Assembly (NCBI GenBank): GCA_046153875.1
Contig: JBJXFE010000023.1
Coordinates: forward strand, 1-64,000
Origin: JBJXFE01 sp046153875
GTDB taxonomy: Bacteria; Planctomycetota; Phycisphaerae; Phycisphaerales; UBA1924
Direction: 5' to 3'
DNA length: 64,000 bases
The notes below the pieces were generated by a model. It ran no database searches, was not told the DNA's origin, and saw only the letters and a program-made list of their open reading frames with translations. The position numbers and the translations under genes are program-made. Below are positions 32,818-41,425 of this stretch, piece after piece. Within the stretch, counting starts at the first letter, position 1, and each line of letters begins with the position of its first letter.

Positions 32818-33579
32818 ATGCCCGCCACCGCCGTGCCCCCGGTCGCGATGCCCGACTTCTGGACCACCTTCAAGGTCTTCACACCCTTCCACTTCATCAC
32901 CTTGGGCGTGTGCGTCACGCTGATCGTCGGGGCCTGCTGGCTCGGCCGCCGGTGGCGCGGCACGAGCGCCGAACCGCGGCTGCGCTGGGCGTGGGCCGCG
33001 TTCATCCTGCTCATGCAGGCGCCTTCGAACTACTACTACCTCGTGCTGAACTGGGACCTGCAGCGGAGCCTCCCGCTGCACATCTGCGACCTGACGGTGC
33101 TCATCGCGGCGGGGGCGCTGCTGACGAACACGCGGGTGCTCAAGACGATGCTCTACTTCTGGGGGATCGGGCTCTCGACCCAGGGGTTCATCACACCGGT
33201 CGTGCAGCAGGGCCTGGGCACCGGGGACTACTGGTTCTTCTGGATGAACCACCTGCAGATCATCGGGTCGGCGGTCTACATGCTCGTCGTTCTGAAGTAC
33301 CGGCCCGTGCGGCGCGACTACCTGACGGCGATCATGGTCTCGTTCGCGTACATCGCCGCGATCCTGTGCTTCGACCTGGCGCTCGGCGTCAACTACGGGT
33401 ACGTCGGGAACCTCACGCCCAAGACGCCGACGCTGATCGACAAGATGGGCCCCTGGCCGCTACGGGTGTACATGATGCTCGGGATCGCCAGCACGCTCTT
33501 CGCGGTGATGTGGCTGGTGTGGCCGGTGGTCTACGCGGTGCGGGGGAAGGTGTACCCGCCACCCCATGAGCCGGTGTAG
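32818..33579 (+). CDS. YwaF/TIGR02206-type membrane protein
   Basis: A 253-residue integral membrane protein with about six transmembrane helices. Landmarks of the YwaF family are FKVFTPFHFITLGVCVTLIV at the N terminus, LPLHICDLTVLIAAGALLT, QGFITPVVQQGLGTGDYWFF with WMNHLQII, and NYGYVGNLTPKTPTLIDKMG. Function is not established for the family. It follows rlmN by 37 bp and has its own -10 box. Its stop runs into a REP-like palindrome. Confidence 0.85.
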   Translation: MPATAVPPVAMPDFWTTFKVFTPFHFITLGVCVTLIVGACWLGRRWRGTSAEPRLRWAWAAFILLMQAPSNYYYLVLNWDLQRSLPLHICDLTVLIAAGALLTNTRVLKTMLYFWGIGLSTQGFITPVVQQGLGTGDYWFFWMNHLQIIGSAVYMLVVLKYRPVRRDYLTAIMVSFAYIAAILCFDLALGVNYGYVGNLTPKTPTLIDKMGPWPLRVYMMLGIASTLFAVMWLVWPVVYAVRGKVYPPPHEPV

Positions 33580-33601
33580 GCACAGGCGGGACGCCCGTGC
33601 C
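33579..33601. repeat. REP-like palindrome, copy 3
   Basis: GGCACAGGCG, GGA, CGCCCGTGCC: one mismatch in 10-bp arms. Its minus-strand shadow translation reads CGTGVPPVPT, a string I recall recurring in spurious ORFs of planctomycete genomes. The arms share GGCAC-GGC with the two copies in the ribosomal operon. Confidence 0.6.
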
Positions 33602-33623
33602 GCAGGAAGGGCACAACAAGGGG

Positions 33624-33629
33624 TAGACT
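33624..33629 (+). promoter_or_regulatory. -10 box directly upstream of the MraY/WecA-like gene
   Basis: TAGACT ends six bases before ATG 33636. No Shine-Dalgarno is present in the six bases. Confidence 0.4.
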
Positions 33630-33635
33630 CGCTCC

Positions 33636-34847
33636 ATGGTCTGGCTCTGCCTGGCGCTGATCCCCGCATCGTTCCTCATCGCCTTCCCGGCCACGGCGGC
33701 GCTCATCCGTGTCGGTCATCGGTTCGGCACCTTTGACTCCGAAGGCGTCCCGGGGCAGGTCAAGGTCCGCCGGCGCATCCCCAACACCGGCGGGATCGCG
33801 ATCTTCTGGGCGATCGCCGTTCCGATGCTGCTGGGATTGATGCTCGTCAACGGCATCGACGCCGCGCCCGACTCCGAGTGGCGGACGGACTTCTCGCTCA
33901 TCCCCGCCGATCTTCACGAGTACGTTGCGGGCATCCAGCAGGTGACGAGACCGGCGCTGATCCTGCTCGGGTCGCTGCTGTTGCTGCACGTGCTGGGCCT
34001 GCGCGACGACCGCCGCCCGATGGGACCGTGGTTCAAGCTCGCCGTCATGGCCATCCCGGCCGTGGCGGTCCCGCTGCTCACCCGCACGCGGCTGCTCGAG
34101 CTGCTCGACCCCCACGTGGGCGGGGCGTGGCTCTCGATCGCGCTCACCGCGCTCTGGTTCCTCGTTGTGACCAACGCCATGAACTTCATGGACAACATGG
34201 ACGGGCTCTCGGCGGGCGTGGCCGCGATCGCCGGGAGCTGCTTCCTCGCGGGCACGCTGACGAGCCCGCAGCCGCAGTGGTTCGTGGCGGCGTGCCTGGC
34301 CCTGCTGATCGGCGCGTGCCTGGGGTTCCTGTGCTACAACGCGCCGCGCCGCGGAGGTGCGAGAGTATTCATGGGCGACGGCGGATCGCTCGTCCTGGGA
34401 TTCCTGCTCGCGTTCCTCACCGCGCGAACGACCTACTACGGGGAGCCCGGGCCGTCGCACGCCGTCGCCTCGGGCAACTGGTACGCGGTCTTCATGCCGC
34501 TGGTGGTGCTCGCCGTGCCGCTCTATGACTTCGGCTCCGTCGTGCTCATCCGGCTGTCGCAGGGCAAATCGCCGTTCGTGGGCGACCTGCAGCACCTGTC
34601 GCACCGCCTCACGGGCCTGGGCCTCTCGCGCGCGTCGGCCGTCGCCGTGGTCTGGGGGCTCACGGCGGCAACCGGGATCTCCGGGATCGCGCTGGCGTCG
34701 CTGCGCCCGTGGCAGGCGCTGCTGGTGGGCGTGCAGACGGTCGTGCTGCTTCTGGTGATCGCGCTGTTCGAGTATTCCAGGGCAGGGGGCAGAGGACAGG
34801 GAACAGCGGACAGCACCGAAGTCGGCGCCGCGACGGAACGCCCATGA
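33636..34847 (+). CDS. MraY/WecA-family phosphoglycosyltransferase
   Basis: This polytopic enzyme joins a sugar-1-phosphate from a UDP-sugar to undecaprenyl phosphate, starting a surface polysaccharide. Motifs: DSEGVPGQVKVRRRIPNTGG, GLRDDRRPMGPWFKL, NAMNFMDNMDGLSAG with the catalytic Asp cluster, VFMGDGGSLVLGFLLAF, and LVGDLQHLSHRLTGLGLSR (HIHH-like region). It resembles the WecA/TagO side more than MraY. Length 403. Its 3' end is a GACAGGGAACAGC stutter run, and its stop overlaps the ligase-like gene (ATGA). Substrate sugar unknown. Confidence 0.87.
   Translation: MVWLCLALIPASFLIAFPATAALIRVGHRFGTFDSEGVPGQVKVRRRIPNTGGIAIFWAIAVPMLLGLMLVNGIDAAPDSEWRTDFSLIPADLHEYVAGIQQVTRPALILLGSLLLLHVLGLRDDRRPMGPWFKLAVMAIPAVAVPLLTRTRLLELLDPHVGGAWLSIALTALWFLVVTNAMNFMDNMDGLSAGVAAIAGSCFLAGTLTSPQPQWFVAACLALLIGACLGFLCYNAPRRGGARVFMGDGGSLVLGFLLAFLTARTTYYGEPGPSHAVASGNWYAVFMPLVVLAVPLYDFGSVVLIRLSQGKSPFVGDLQHLSHRLTGLGLSRASAVAVVWGLTAATGISGIALASLRPWQALLVGVQTVVLLLVIALFEYSRAGGRGQGTADSTEVGAATERP
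34780..34816 (+). repeat. Purine-rich stutter run at the 3' end of the MraY/WecA-like gene
   Basis: GGGCAGGGGGCAGAGGACAG, then GGAACAGCGGACAGC. It encodes the non-conserved C-terminal residues RAGGRGQGTADS. Confidence 0.5.
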
Positions 34848-37288
34848 CCGAGCCCGCGAGCGAGCCCGGGGGCCGAAACGTGCTGCACTGGTCGGCGTGG
34901 TGTGCGTGGGCCGTCCTGATGCTCAACGCGCTGGCCCGGGTCGTTGTCGCGCTCGACCCGTTCCCGTTCTTCGAGATGGATCCGACCGCGGTCTACACCC
35001 CGGCGACAGGGCTGGGACCGACCGCGACGATCGCCCTCGACCTGGCCGCGATCGCCGCGGCCGGGGTGGCGCTGATCGGTGCGTCGCTCGCGGAGCGCAG
35101 GGTTTCGTTGATCCTCGCGGCACTGCTGGCACTCGGAGCGGTGCCGGTGTTCGTCCACGCGCTGGGCGGCGGGCCCGTCCGGCTCGACGACGCGCGGCTC
35201 GGCATCTCCTGGCTCGCGGCGTTGGCCACCGGCGTCGCCATGCTCCACCTCTGCCGCGACGACGCGGTGAAGCGGCTCACTTTCGCGGTGGCGATCGGCG
35301 TCGTCGGGGCGCTCGCGGCCAAGGGCGCCGTGCAGGTCTTCGTCGAGCATCCGAGCACCGTACGGAACTTCGACGAGAACCGGGCCGCGATCCTGGGCGC
35401 ACACGGGTGGTCCGAGGATTCGCCGATGGCCCGCGGGTTCGAGCGGCGCCTGAAGCAGGCCGAGGCCACCGGCTGGTTCGGGCTCGCCAACATCTACGCG
35501 TCGTTCGCGGCGGGGGCGGCGGTGGCGTTACTGGGGATGACCGTGGTGGCGTGGCGCTCGGCCCGGGCCGAGCAACAGGAGGTTCCCGACGGGATCGCCA
35601 CGATCGTGACTCTCGGGTTGCTGGCGGCGCTCGGCGCGGTCGTGCTGGCCGGGGCGAAAGCGGGATACGCCGTCACGGGACTTGGCGCGGTGCTGCTGGC
35701 GATCCCGTGGCTGTCGTCGGCGGGGCGTGCGGGATCGTGGCTGCGGGTGCGCGGGCCGATCCTGGGTGGCCCCCTGGCCCTGGCGGTGATCGCGGCGGTG
35801 CTGAGCGCCGTGATCGTGCGTGGCGCGATCGGCGAAGCGATCTCCGAGCCGAGCATCCTGTTCCGCTGGTTCTACATGCAGGGCGCCACAAGCGTCTTTC
35901 TCGACCACTGGCTCTGGGGCACGGGGCCCGACCACTTCATGGACGCTTACATGCTGGCGAAGCCGGCGATCGCGCCCGAGAGCGTCGAGAGCCCGCACAG
36001 CCTGGTCTTCGACCTCGCGGCGCGGCTCGGCGTCCTTGGGCTCGCTTGGGCGCTGGTGTTCTTCGGGCTTGTCTGGCGGTGCGGGGTCGAACTGATGCGG
36101 TCGGGCTCGGCCCTCGCGGCCGCGGCCGATCCCGCCCCGAACCGGATCGCCCCGAGCCGGCCCGAGTTGTGGATGGTCGGCGGCCTGTGCGCGCTCCCCA
36201 CGATGCTCTCGGCCTGGACCGAAGCGTCGATGACGACGCCCGACGCGGCGCTGACACGAGCGGTCGGGCTGGCGGCGTGGGTCGGCGTCGCGCTCGCGCT
36301 GCTCTGGGTCACGCGGGCGACCCGGACGTGGCCATGGGCCTTCGCGGCCACCGGCATCGTCCTGGCCGCCCACGCCCAGATCGAGATGACGCCCGTGCAG
36401 CCGGCGTCCGCGGCGTGGTTCATGCTCGTGCTCGGCGCGGCGGCCGCTCGGGCCGATTACGGCGAAGAGCGCGCTCCCGCCGCGCGACCTCCGCGCCGAA
36501 TGTGGACCGGGCTCTTCGCGGGCGCGGCCCTCCTCGCGGCGTCCGGCGTCTTCGCGTGGGTCGCATTGCGCCCGATCGCGGCCTGGGAGCGCGAGCTGGC
36601 CGCCGCGGCGAGCCTCCTGCGTCCGTTGGCCGAGTTCCGGGGGCGGTTCGAAGCCCTGCCCGAGACCGGTCCCGTCGGCACGGACTCCATCGAGCGGATC
36701 GCGGAGGACCTGGGGCGGGTGCTCTCCCGTCCGCCCCCCGGCAACGCGGCCGAGCTGGACGGGGCGATGACGCGGCTCGCGTTCGATCGGGTCGACGGGG
36801 CCGCGACTCTCCTGGCGTCCGCGGGCGCCCGGGTCCGGCACGAGCCGACGATCGCGGCCCTGAGCCGGCTCCACCTCACCCGCGCCTCGGTCAGCGCCCA
36901 ATCGGGCGACGTCGACGGGGCGCGCCGGCACGCGGACGCCGCCGAGCGCGTCGCGGGGGAGGCCGCCCAGGTTTTTCTCGATCGCGCCTCGGCATTCGGC
37001 TGGCTCGGGACGGTGCGGGCCGCCCGTGCGACGATGGAGCGCAACCCCACCCACCTCGACCGCGCCGCCGAAGCCTGGGCCCGTGCCGCGGAGTTGGATC
37101 CGCACGGATTGTCGTTCCCGCTCCAGGTCTTCAACGCCATGGTGACGCTGGGACGGCTCGATGAAGCCCGTGTCTGGGGCGCGCGAGTCTTAACGACGGA
37201 TGAACGGTTGCGGCTCGATCCCTTGCTGCGATTGACCGATAATCAGCGTGCGGCGGTGGAGCGGGTGGTCGGCCGGCGCGATCCTTGA
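34844..37288 (+). CDS. O-antigen-ligase-like membrane protein with C-terminal helical repeats
   Basis: An 814-residue protein with roughly 12 transmembrane helices in its first 600 residues. The Wzy_C/O-antigen-ligase hallmark is the periplasmic loop around residues 350-400: DHWLWGTGPDHFMDAYML, then ESPHSLVFDLAARLGVLGLA. The last 200 or so residues are soluble, Ala-rich and TPR-like (DRAAEAWARAAELDPHGLS). Translation is coupled to the preceding phosphoglycosyltransferase by an ATGA overlap; the ATG at 34844 is inside the earlier stop. Together they suggest glycan initiation and ligation or polymerisation. The acceptor is unknown. Confidence 0.82.
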   Translation: MTEPASEPGGRNVLHWSAWCAWAVLMLNALARVVVALDPFPFFEMDPTAVYTPATGLGPTATIALDLAAIAAAGVALIGASLAERRVSLILAALLALGAVPVFVHALGGGPVRLDDARLGISWLAALATGVAMLHLCRDDAVKRLTFAVAIGVVGALAAKGAVQVFVEHPSTVRNFDENRAAILGAHGWSEDSPMARGFERRLKQAEATGWFGLANIYASFAAGAAVALLGMTVVAWRSARAEQQEVPDGIATIVTLGLLAALGAVVLAGAKAGYAVTGLGAVLLAIPWLSSAGRAGSWLRVRGPILGGPLALAVIAAVLSAVIVRGAIGEAISEPSILFRWFYMQGATSVFLDHWLWGTGPDHFMDAYMLAKPAIAPESVESPHSLVFDLAARLGVLGLAWALVFFGLVWRCGVELMRSGSALAAAADPAPNRIAPSRPELWMVGGLCALPTMLSAWTEASMTTPDAALTRAVGLAAWVGVALALLWVTRATRTWPWAFAATGIVLAAHAQIEMTPVQPASAAWFMLVLGAAAARADYGEERAPAARPPRRMWTGLFAGAALLAASGVFAWVALRPIAAWERELAAAASLLRPLAEFRGRFEALPETGPVGTDSIERIAEDLGRVLSRPPPGNAAELDGAMTRLAFDRVDGAATLLASAGARVRHEPTIAALSRLHLTRASVSAQSGDVDGARRHADAAERVAGEAAQVFLDRASAFGWLGTVRAARATMERNPTHLDRAAEAWARAAELDPHGLSFPLQVFNAMVTLGRLDEARVWGARVLTTDERLRLDPLLRLTDNQRAAVERVVGRRDP

Positions 37289-37312
37289 CGGACCCCGCTC
37301 CCCCGCTAACAT
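37285..37312 (+). promoter_or_regulatory. Candidate fusA promoter
   Basis: TTGACG (37285-37290) overlaps the stop of the previous gene; after 16 bp comes TAACAT (37307-37312). It would give a fusA leader of about 315 nt. Confidence 0.45.
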
Positions 37313-37633
37313 TCCCCGCCTTTTTTCCGCCTCGAGTGAGGCGCAGCACCGTCAGCGTCCGGGAGGCCCCGCCATGAGCGAGCCGCGGGACGACGACGCC
37401 GAGTGAACGGGCGCGGCCGCCGCACTCTTCTCACGCGGCGCCGAAGTCCGACAAGCACCCGACCCGAGCGATAGCAAGCTCCTGAGTGGGGCGGGTGATC
37501 GACAGCATCGCGTATCCACGGCGGCGTTCCGGCCGCCCCCCATGAACGAGTCCAGCGGCACTTCCGCCGGGGCAAGCACCCCGGGGCGATGGCCGACCCA
37601 GAATCCGCACCACGCAGCCCGCGAGCACGACCC
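37289..37633 (+). other. Long fusA leader
   Basis: These 345 bp hold the candidate promoter, a 6-bp hairpin CGCCTC-GAGT-GAGGCG (37328-37343), and a ten-codon frame MSEPRDDDAE (37374-37406) with GGGAGG seven bases upstream. A second frame of 35 codons (37542-37649) overlaps the fusA ATG but has no ribosome-binding site. Neither small frame is proven. Confidence 0.4.
37374..37406 (+). CDS. Possible ten-residue leader peptide upstream of fusA
   Basis: ATG at 37374 with GGGAGG spaced seven bases encodes MSEPRDDDAE and stops at TGA. Strong ribosome-binding site, very acidic product. A leader-peptide role is inference only. Confidence 0.3.
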   Translation: MSEPRDDDAE

Positions 37634-39748
37634 ATGTCCACCAACCTGAGCCACATCCGGAACATCGGCATCTGCGCCCATATCGACGCCGGCAAGACGA
37701 CGGTGTCCGAGCGCATCCTGTTCTACACGGGCAAGACGTACAAGATGGGCGAGGTGCATGAGGGCACCGCCACGATGGACTTCCTGCAGGACGAGCAGGA
37801 GCGCGGGATCACGATCCAGTCGGCGGCTACCACGTGCCCGTGGCCGTACCGCGGCAACGAGTACAAGATCAACCTGATCGACACGCCCGGGCACGTGGAC
37901 TTCACCATCGAAGTCGAGCGGTCGCTGCGCGTCCTCGACGGCGCGGTCGCGGTCTTCGACGGCAAGGAAGGCGTCGAGGCCCAGTCGGAGACGGTGTGGC
38001 GTCAGGCGGACCGGTACCGGGTGCCGCGGCTGTGCTTCATCAACAAGATGGACAAGCTGGGCGGGGACTTCGAGTTCTCGTTCAAGTCCATCAAGCAGCG
38101 GCTCGGGGCCAACGGCGTCGCGATCCAGTACCCGATCGGTCAGGGCAGCCAGTTCAAGGGCATCATCGACCTGGTCACGATGCGGGCGTTCTTCTTCGAC
38201 GCGGACGAGAAGGGCGCGGTGGTGACCGAGAAGGACATCCCCGCGGACCTGCTGGAGACCGCGAAGCAGTGGCGTCACAAGCTCGTCGAGGCCGCGGCCG
38301 AACAGGACGACCACCTCACCGAGAAGTACATCACCGACGAGCACGCGATCACGGCCGAGGAGATCCGCGCGGCGCTGCGCAAGGGCACGATCGTGCGCAA
38401 GTGCTACCCCGTGCTGTGCGGTGCGGCGCTCCGGAACATCGGGGTGCAGCTCCTGCTCGACGCCGTGATCGAGTACCTGCCGGCGCCGAACGAAGTCCCG
38501 CCGGTGGACGGCGTGAACCCGCGCGATCCGGAGGAAAAGCTGACCCGCCCGCACGCCGAGGACGCGCCGTTCTCCGCGCTGGTGTTCAAGGTCGTGTCGG
38601 ACCAGCACGGCGACCTGACCTACATCCGCGTGTATTCGGGGAAGATGACGAAGGGCACCCGCCTGCTCAACCCCGGCAACGGCAAGCGCGAGAACGCCAG
38701 CCGCCTTTACGAGATGCACGCCCAGCACCGCCACCCGCTCGACGAGGTCGGCGCGGGCAACATCGTCGCGGTCGTGGGGATCAAGGACAGCTACACGGGC
38801 GACACGCTGTGCGACCCGGACAACCCGGTCCTGCTCGAGCGGATGACGTTCCCCGAGCCGGTCATTAGCATGTCGATCGAGCCGAAGACCACCGAAGACA
38901 AACGCAAGCTGTCCGAGGCGCTGGTGACGATCCGCCGCGAGGACCCGAGCTTCCACTACCACTTCGACGATGAGACGGGTCAGACCATTATCGCCGGCAT
39001 GGGCGAGCTCCACCTGGACATCATCCGGACCAAGCTCGTCCGCGACATGAAGATCGGCGTGGAGGTGGGCAAGCCCCGCGTCAGCTACCGCGAGGCCATC
39101 ACGCGCAAGGTCGAATACGTCCGCGGGCTGTTCCGCAAGCAGACGGGCGGGCGCGGTCAGTTCGGCGACTGCACGATACACCTGGAGCCGTTCACCGCCG
39201 CGCAGGCCAAGGCCGAGGAGCTCGACTTCGACGACCACATCGCGTTCGAAAACGCGATCGTGGGCGGGTCGATCCCCAAGGAGTTCATCAAGCCTGTAGA
39301 AGACGGGGTCCGCTCGACGGCCAAGTCGGGCGTGACCGCCGGGTACCCGCTGATCAACATCAAGGTCACGCTGGTCGACGGTTCGTCGCACGCGGTGGAC
39401 TCGTCGCAGGTGGCGTTCGAGCAGGCCGGGCGGCTGGCGCTGCGCGAGGCCGTCGCCCGCGCCGGCAACGTGCTCCTCGAACCGATCATGAAGGTTGTGG
39501 TGACGGTGCCCGACGACTACCTGGGCAACATCACGGGCGACATCAGCAGCCGGCGCGGGATGATCGTGGACACGGACGACCGCGGGCACGTGAAGCTGAT
39601 CACGGCCGAGGTGCCGCTGTCGGAGCTGTTCGGGTACACCACGGTGATCCGCGGGCTCTCGCAGGGACGCGCCAGCGCGACGATGGAGTTCCTGGCGTAC
39701 CGGGCCATGCCCGCCAGCCTGATGAAGGAAGTGCTCGCGGCCGAGTGA
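37634..39748 (+). CDS. fusA: Elongation factor G
   Basis: EF-G drives translocation by GTP hydrolysis. The G motifs are AHIDAGKTTVSERIL, RGITIQSAATTCPW, IDTPGHVDFTIEVERSLRVL and INKMDKLGGDFEF. Later domains contain PAPNEVPPVDGVNPRD, FSALVFKVVSDQHGDLTYIR, YRETITR-type sequence (SYREAITRKVEY) and the C-terminal MKVVVTVPDDYLGNITGD, SRRGMI, GYTTVIRGLSQGRASATMEF. At 704 residues it is full length. ATG 37634 fits homology; no strong Shine-Dalgarno. It stands apart from rpsL/rpsG/tuf, with a long leader of its own. Confidence 0.97.
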   Translation: MSTNLSHIRNIGICAHIDAGKTTVSERILFYTGKTYKMGEVHEGTATMDFLQDEQERGITIQSAATTCPWPYRGNEYKINLIDTPGHVDFTIEVERSLRVLDGAVAVFDGKEGVEAQSETVWRQADRYRVPRLCFINKMDKLGGDFEFSFKSIKQRLGANGVAIQYPIGQGSQFKGIIDLVTMRAFFFDADEKGAVVTEKDIPADLLETAKQWRHKLVEAAAEQDDHLTEKYITDEHAITAEEIRAALRKGTIVRKCYPVLCGAALRNIGVQLLLDAVIEYLPAPNEVPPVDGVNPRDPEEKLTRPHAEDAPFSALVFKVVSDQHGDLTYIRVYSGKMTKGTRLLNPGNGKRENASRLYEMHAQHRHPLDEVGAGNIVAVVGIKDSYTGDTLCDPDNPVLLERMTFPEPVISMSIEPKTTEDKRKLSEALVTIRREDPSFHYHFDDETGQTIIAGMGELHLDIIRTKLVRDMKIGVEVGKPRVSYREAITRKVEYVRGLFRKQTGGRGQFGDCTIHLEPFTAAQAKAEELDFDDHIAFENAIVGGSIPKEFIKPVEDGVRSTAKSGVTAGYPLINIKVTLVDGSSHAVDSSQVAFEQAGRLALREAVARAGNVLLEPIMKVVVTVPDDYLGNITGDISSRRGMIVDTDDRGHVKLITAEVPLSELFGYTTVIRGLSQGRASATMEFLAYRAMPASLMKEVLAAE

Positions 39749-39869
39749 GTCTGCTTCCGCAGTGGTCCAAGAAACCGTCACCAACGACCGCGGCGCACCG
39801 CGCCGGCGTTCGGTATCATCGCGCGCCGAGCACGCGGAACGGCCGGCGAACGCAGCGGGAGGCAGACCC

Positions 39870-41327
39870 ATGGGAGCGAAGGCGGAAGCCGGCCGGAAGT
39901 ACCTGTCCCACACCCTCGCCGAGTGGGCGTGCGGGCTGAAGTACGAGCACTTGAGCCCCGCCGGCGTGCAGGCCGCCACGCTCTTCTGGTACGACTCCAT
40001 CGGGTGCGCACTGGGCGGGAGTCAGCAGGAGGACGCGAAGGTCCTGCTCGCACATCACCGGGAGATGGCCGGGGAGAGCGCTCGCGGCGCCTGCACCTGC
40101 TTCGTCTCCGGCTTCAAGACCAACCCCGTGGACGCCGCGTTCCTCAACGCCCACATGATCCGGGCGATGGACTACAACGACATCTACTGGAAGGCCGACC
40201 CGTGCCACCCGAGCGACATCATCGCCGCGCCGCTGGCGCTGTGCGAGTCGCTCGGCCTCGGCGGGCGAGAGCTGATCCTCGCGACCGTCATCGCGTACGA
40301 GGTCGAGCAGCGGCTGTGCGAGTTCGGCGTGCCGGGCATCCGCGAGTACGGGTGGCACCACGCGACGCTGACAGCCTTCGCGGCGCCGATCGCGGCCGGG
40401 CGCATCCTGAACCTCACCGTCGATCAGATGGTTCAGGCGATCGGGATCAGCGCGTCGCGGACGTTCACGCCGGGCGCGGTGACGGCCGGCAAGCTCACGA
40501 ACATGAAGAACACGGTGGACCCGTGGGCGGCCCGGATGGGGGTCGAATCGGCGTTGCTGGCCCGGCGCGGGTTCACCGGGCCCGAACACATGATCGACGG
40601 CAAGGAAGGGCTCTTCGCGGTGTTCTCGCACGTCCACCCGCCCGCGATGAAGGGCGAGGCCGCCCGATTCGACGCTGCGCGGCTGACCGACGCGCTCCCC
40701 ACGTCGGCGTCCGACCACTACCGAGTCCTTGACTGCGGGATGAAGTCGTTCCCGATCGAAGCTCTCTCCCACGCGCCGCTCACGGCGATGATGAAGGTCG
40801 TCAAGCAGCACGGCATCAAGGCCGCGGACGTGAAAGAGATCAAGGTCGAAGTCATCGCCCGCGCGGCCGACATCCTGGGCGATCCCCACAAGTACCGCCC
40901 CGACAGCCGCGAGACCGCCGACCACTCCCTCCCCTACTGCCTCGCGGTCGGCCTCGTGGACGGGATGGTCACTCCCCTGCAGTTCCGCGAGTCGCGCGTG
41001 ATGGACAAGGCGCTCATCCCCATCATGGACAAAGTGAAGGTGGTGGCTAACCAGGAGTTCGAAGCCCTGTTCCCGAAGTTCCAGCCGAGCCGGGTGACCA
41101 TCACCACGAACGACGGTCGGAGCTTCGCGCATCGCGTGGACGTGCCCAAGGGCGACCCGCGCGACCCGATGACCGAAGAGGAGATCGGAGTGAAGTTCAA
41201 CGCGCTCGGGGGCGAGGTGATCGGGCTCGACGCCTGCCGCGCGTTGGGCAAGGCGATCATGAGCCTTGAGTCAGCCGCGACGCTCGCCCCGATGCTGACC
41301 CTCGCGACGGCCCGCCGCTCCGCCTGA
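39870..41327 (+). CDS. MmgE/PrpD family protein
   Basis: This family contains 2-methylcitrate dehydratase (PrpD), iminodisuccinate epimerase and cis-aconitate decarboxylase relatives. Landmarks: AATLFWYDSIGCALGGSQ, FLNAHMIRAMDYNDIYWK, CHPSDIIAAPLALCESLG, YEVEQRLCEF, GWHHATLTAFAAPIAAGRIL and GAVTAGKLTNMKN. ATG 39870 has GGGAGG upstream. The frame is open to 39762 but homology starts at KYLSHTLAEWACGLKYEHL. A TATCAT box is at 39814-39819. Length 485. No prpB, prpC or acnD neighbours exist, so the substrate cannot be named. Confidence 0.9.
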   Translation: MGAKAEAGRKYLSHTLAEWACGLKYEHLSPAGVQAATLFWYDSIGCALGGSQQEDAKVLLAHHREMAGESARGACTCFVSGFKTNPVDAAFLNAHMIRAMDYNDIYWKADPCHPSDIIAAPLALCESLGLGGRELILATVIAYEVEQRLCEFGVPGIREYGWHHATLTAFAAPIAAGRILNLTVDQMVQAIGISASRTFTPGAVTAGKLTNMKNTVDPWAARMGVESALLARRGFTGPEHMIDGKEGLFAVFSHVHPPAMKGEAARFDAARLTDALPTSASDHYRVLDCGMKSFPIEALSHAPLTAMMKVVKQHGIKAADVKEIKVEVIARAADILGDPHKYRPDSRETADHSLPYCLAVGLVDGMVTPLQFRESRVMDKALIPIMDKVKVVANQEFEALFPKFQPSRVTITTNDGRSFAHRVDVPKGDPRDPMTEEEIGVKFNALGGEVIGLDACRALGKAIMSLESAATLAPMLTLATARRSA

Positions 41328-41425
41328 CCCGCGCGTCTCGGCCGCGCCCGGCTTCCGCCGATCCCGCCCTATGCTGGAAGCCCGCGGCGACCAGCGGACG
41401 CCGCGCCGCCCACAGGAGCACCTGC

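Noticed and set aside
37542..37649. 35-codon frame overlapping the fusA start
   Set aside because: No ribosome-binding site and unremarkable composition; possible coupling role cannot be supported.
37352..40000. 882-codon open frame antisense to fusA
   Set aside because: Its product is His/Arg/Val/Leu/Asp-rich nonsense typical of the mirror frame of a GC-rich gene; fusA is unmistakable on the other strand.
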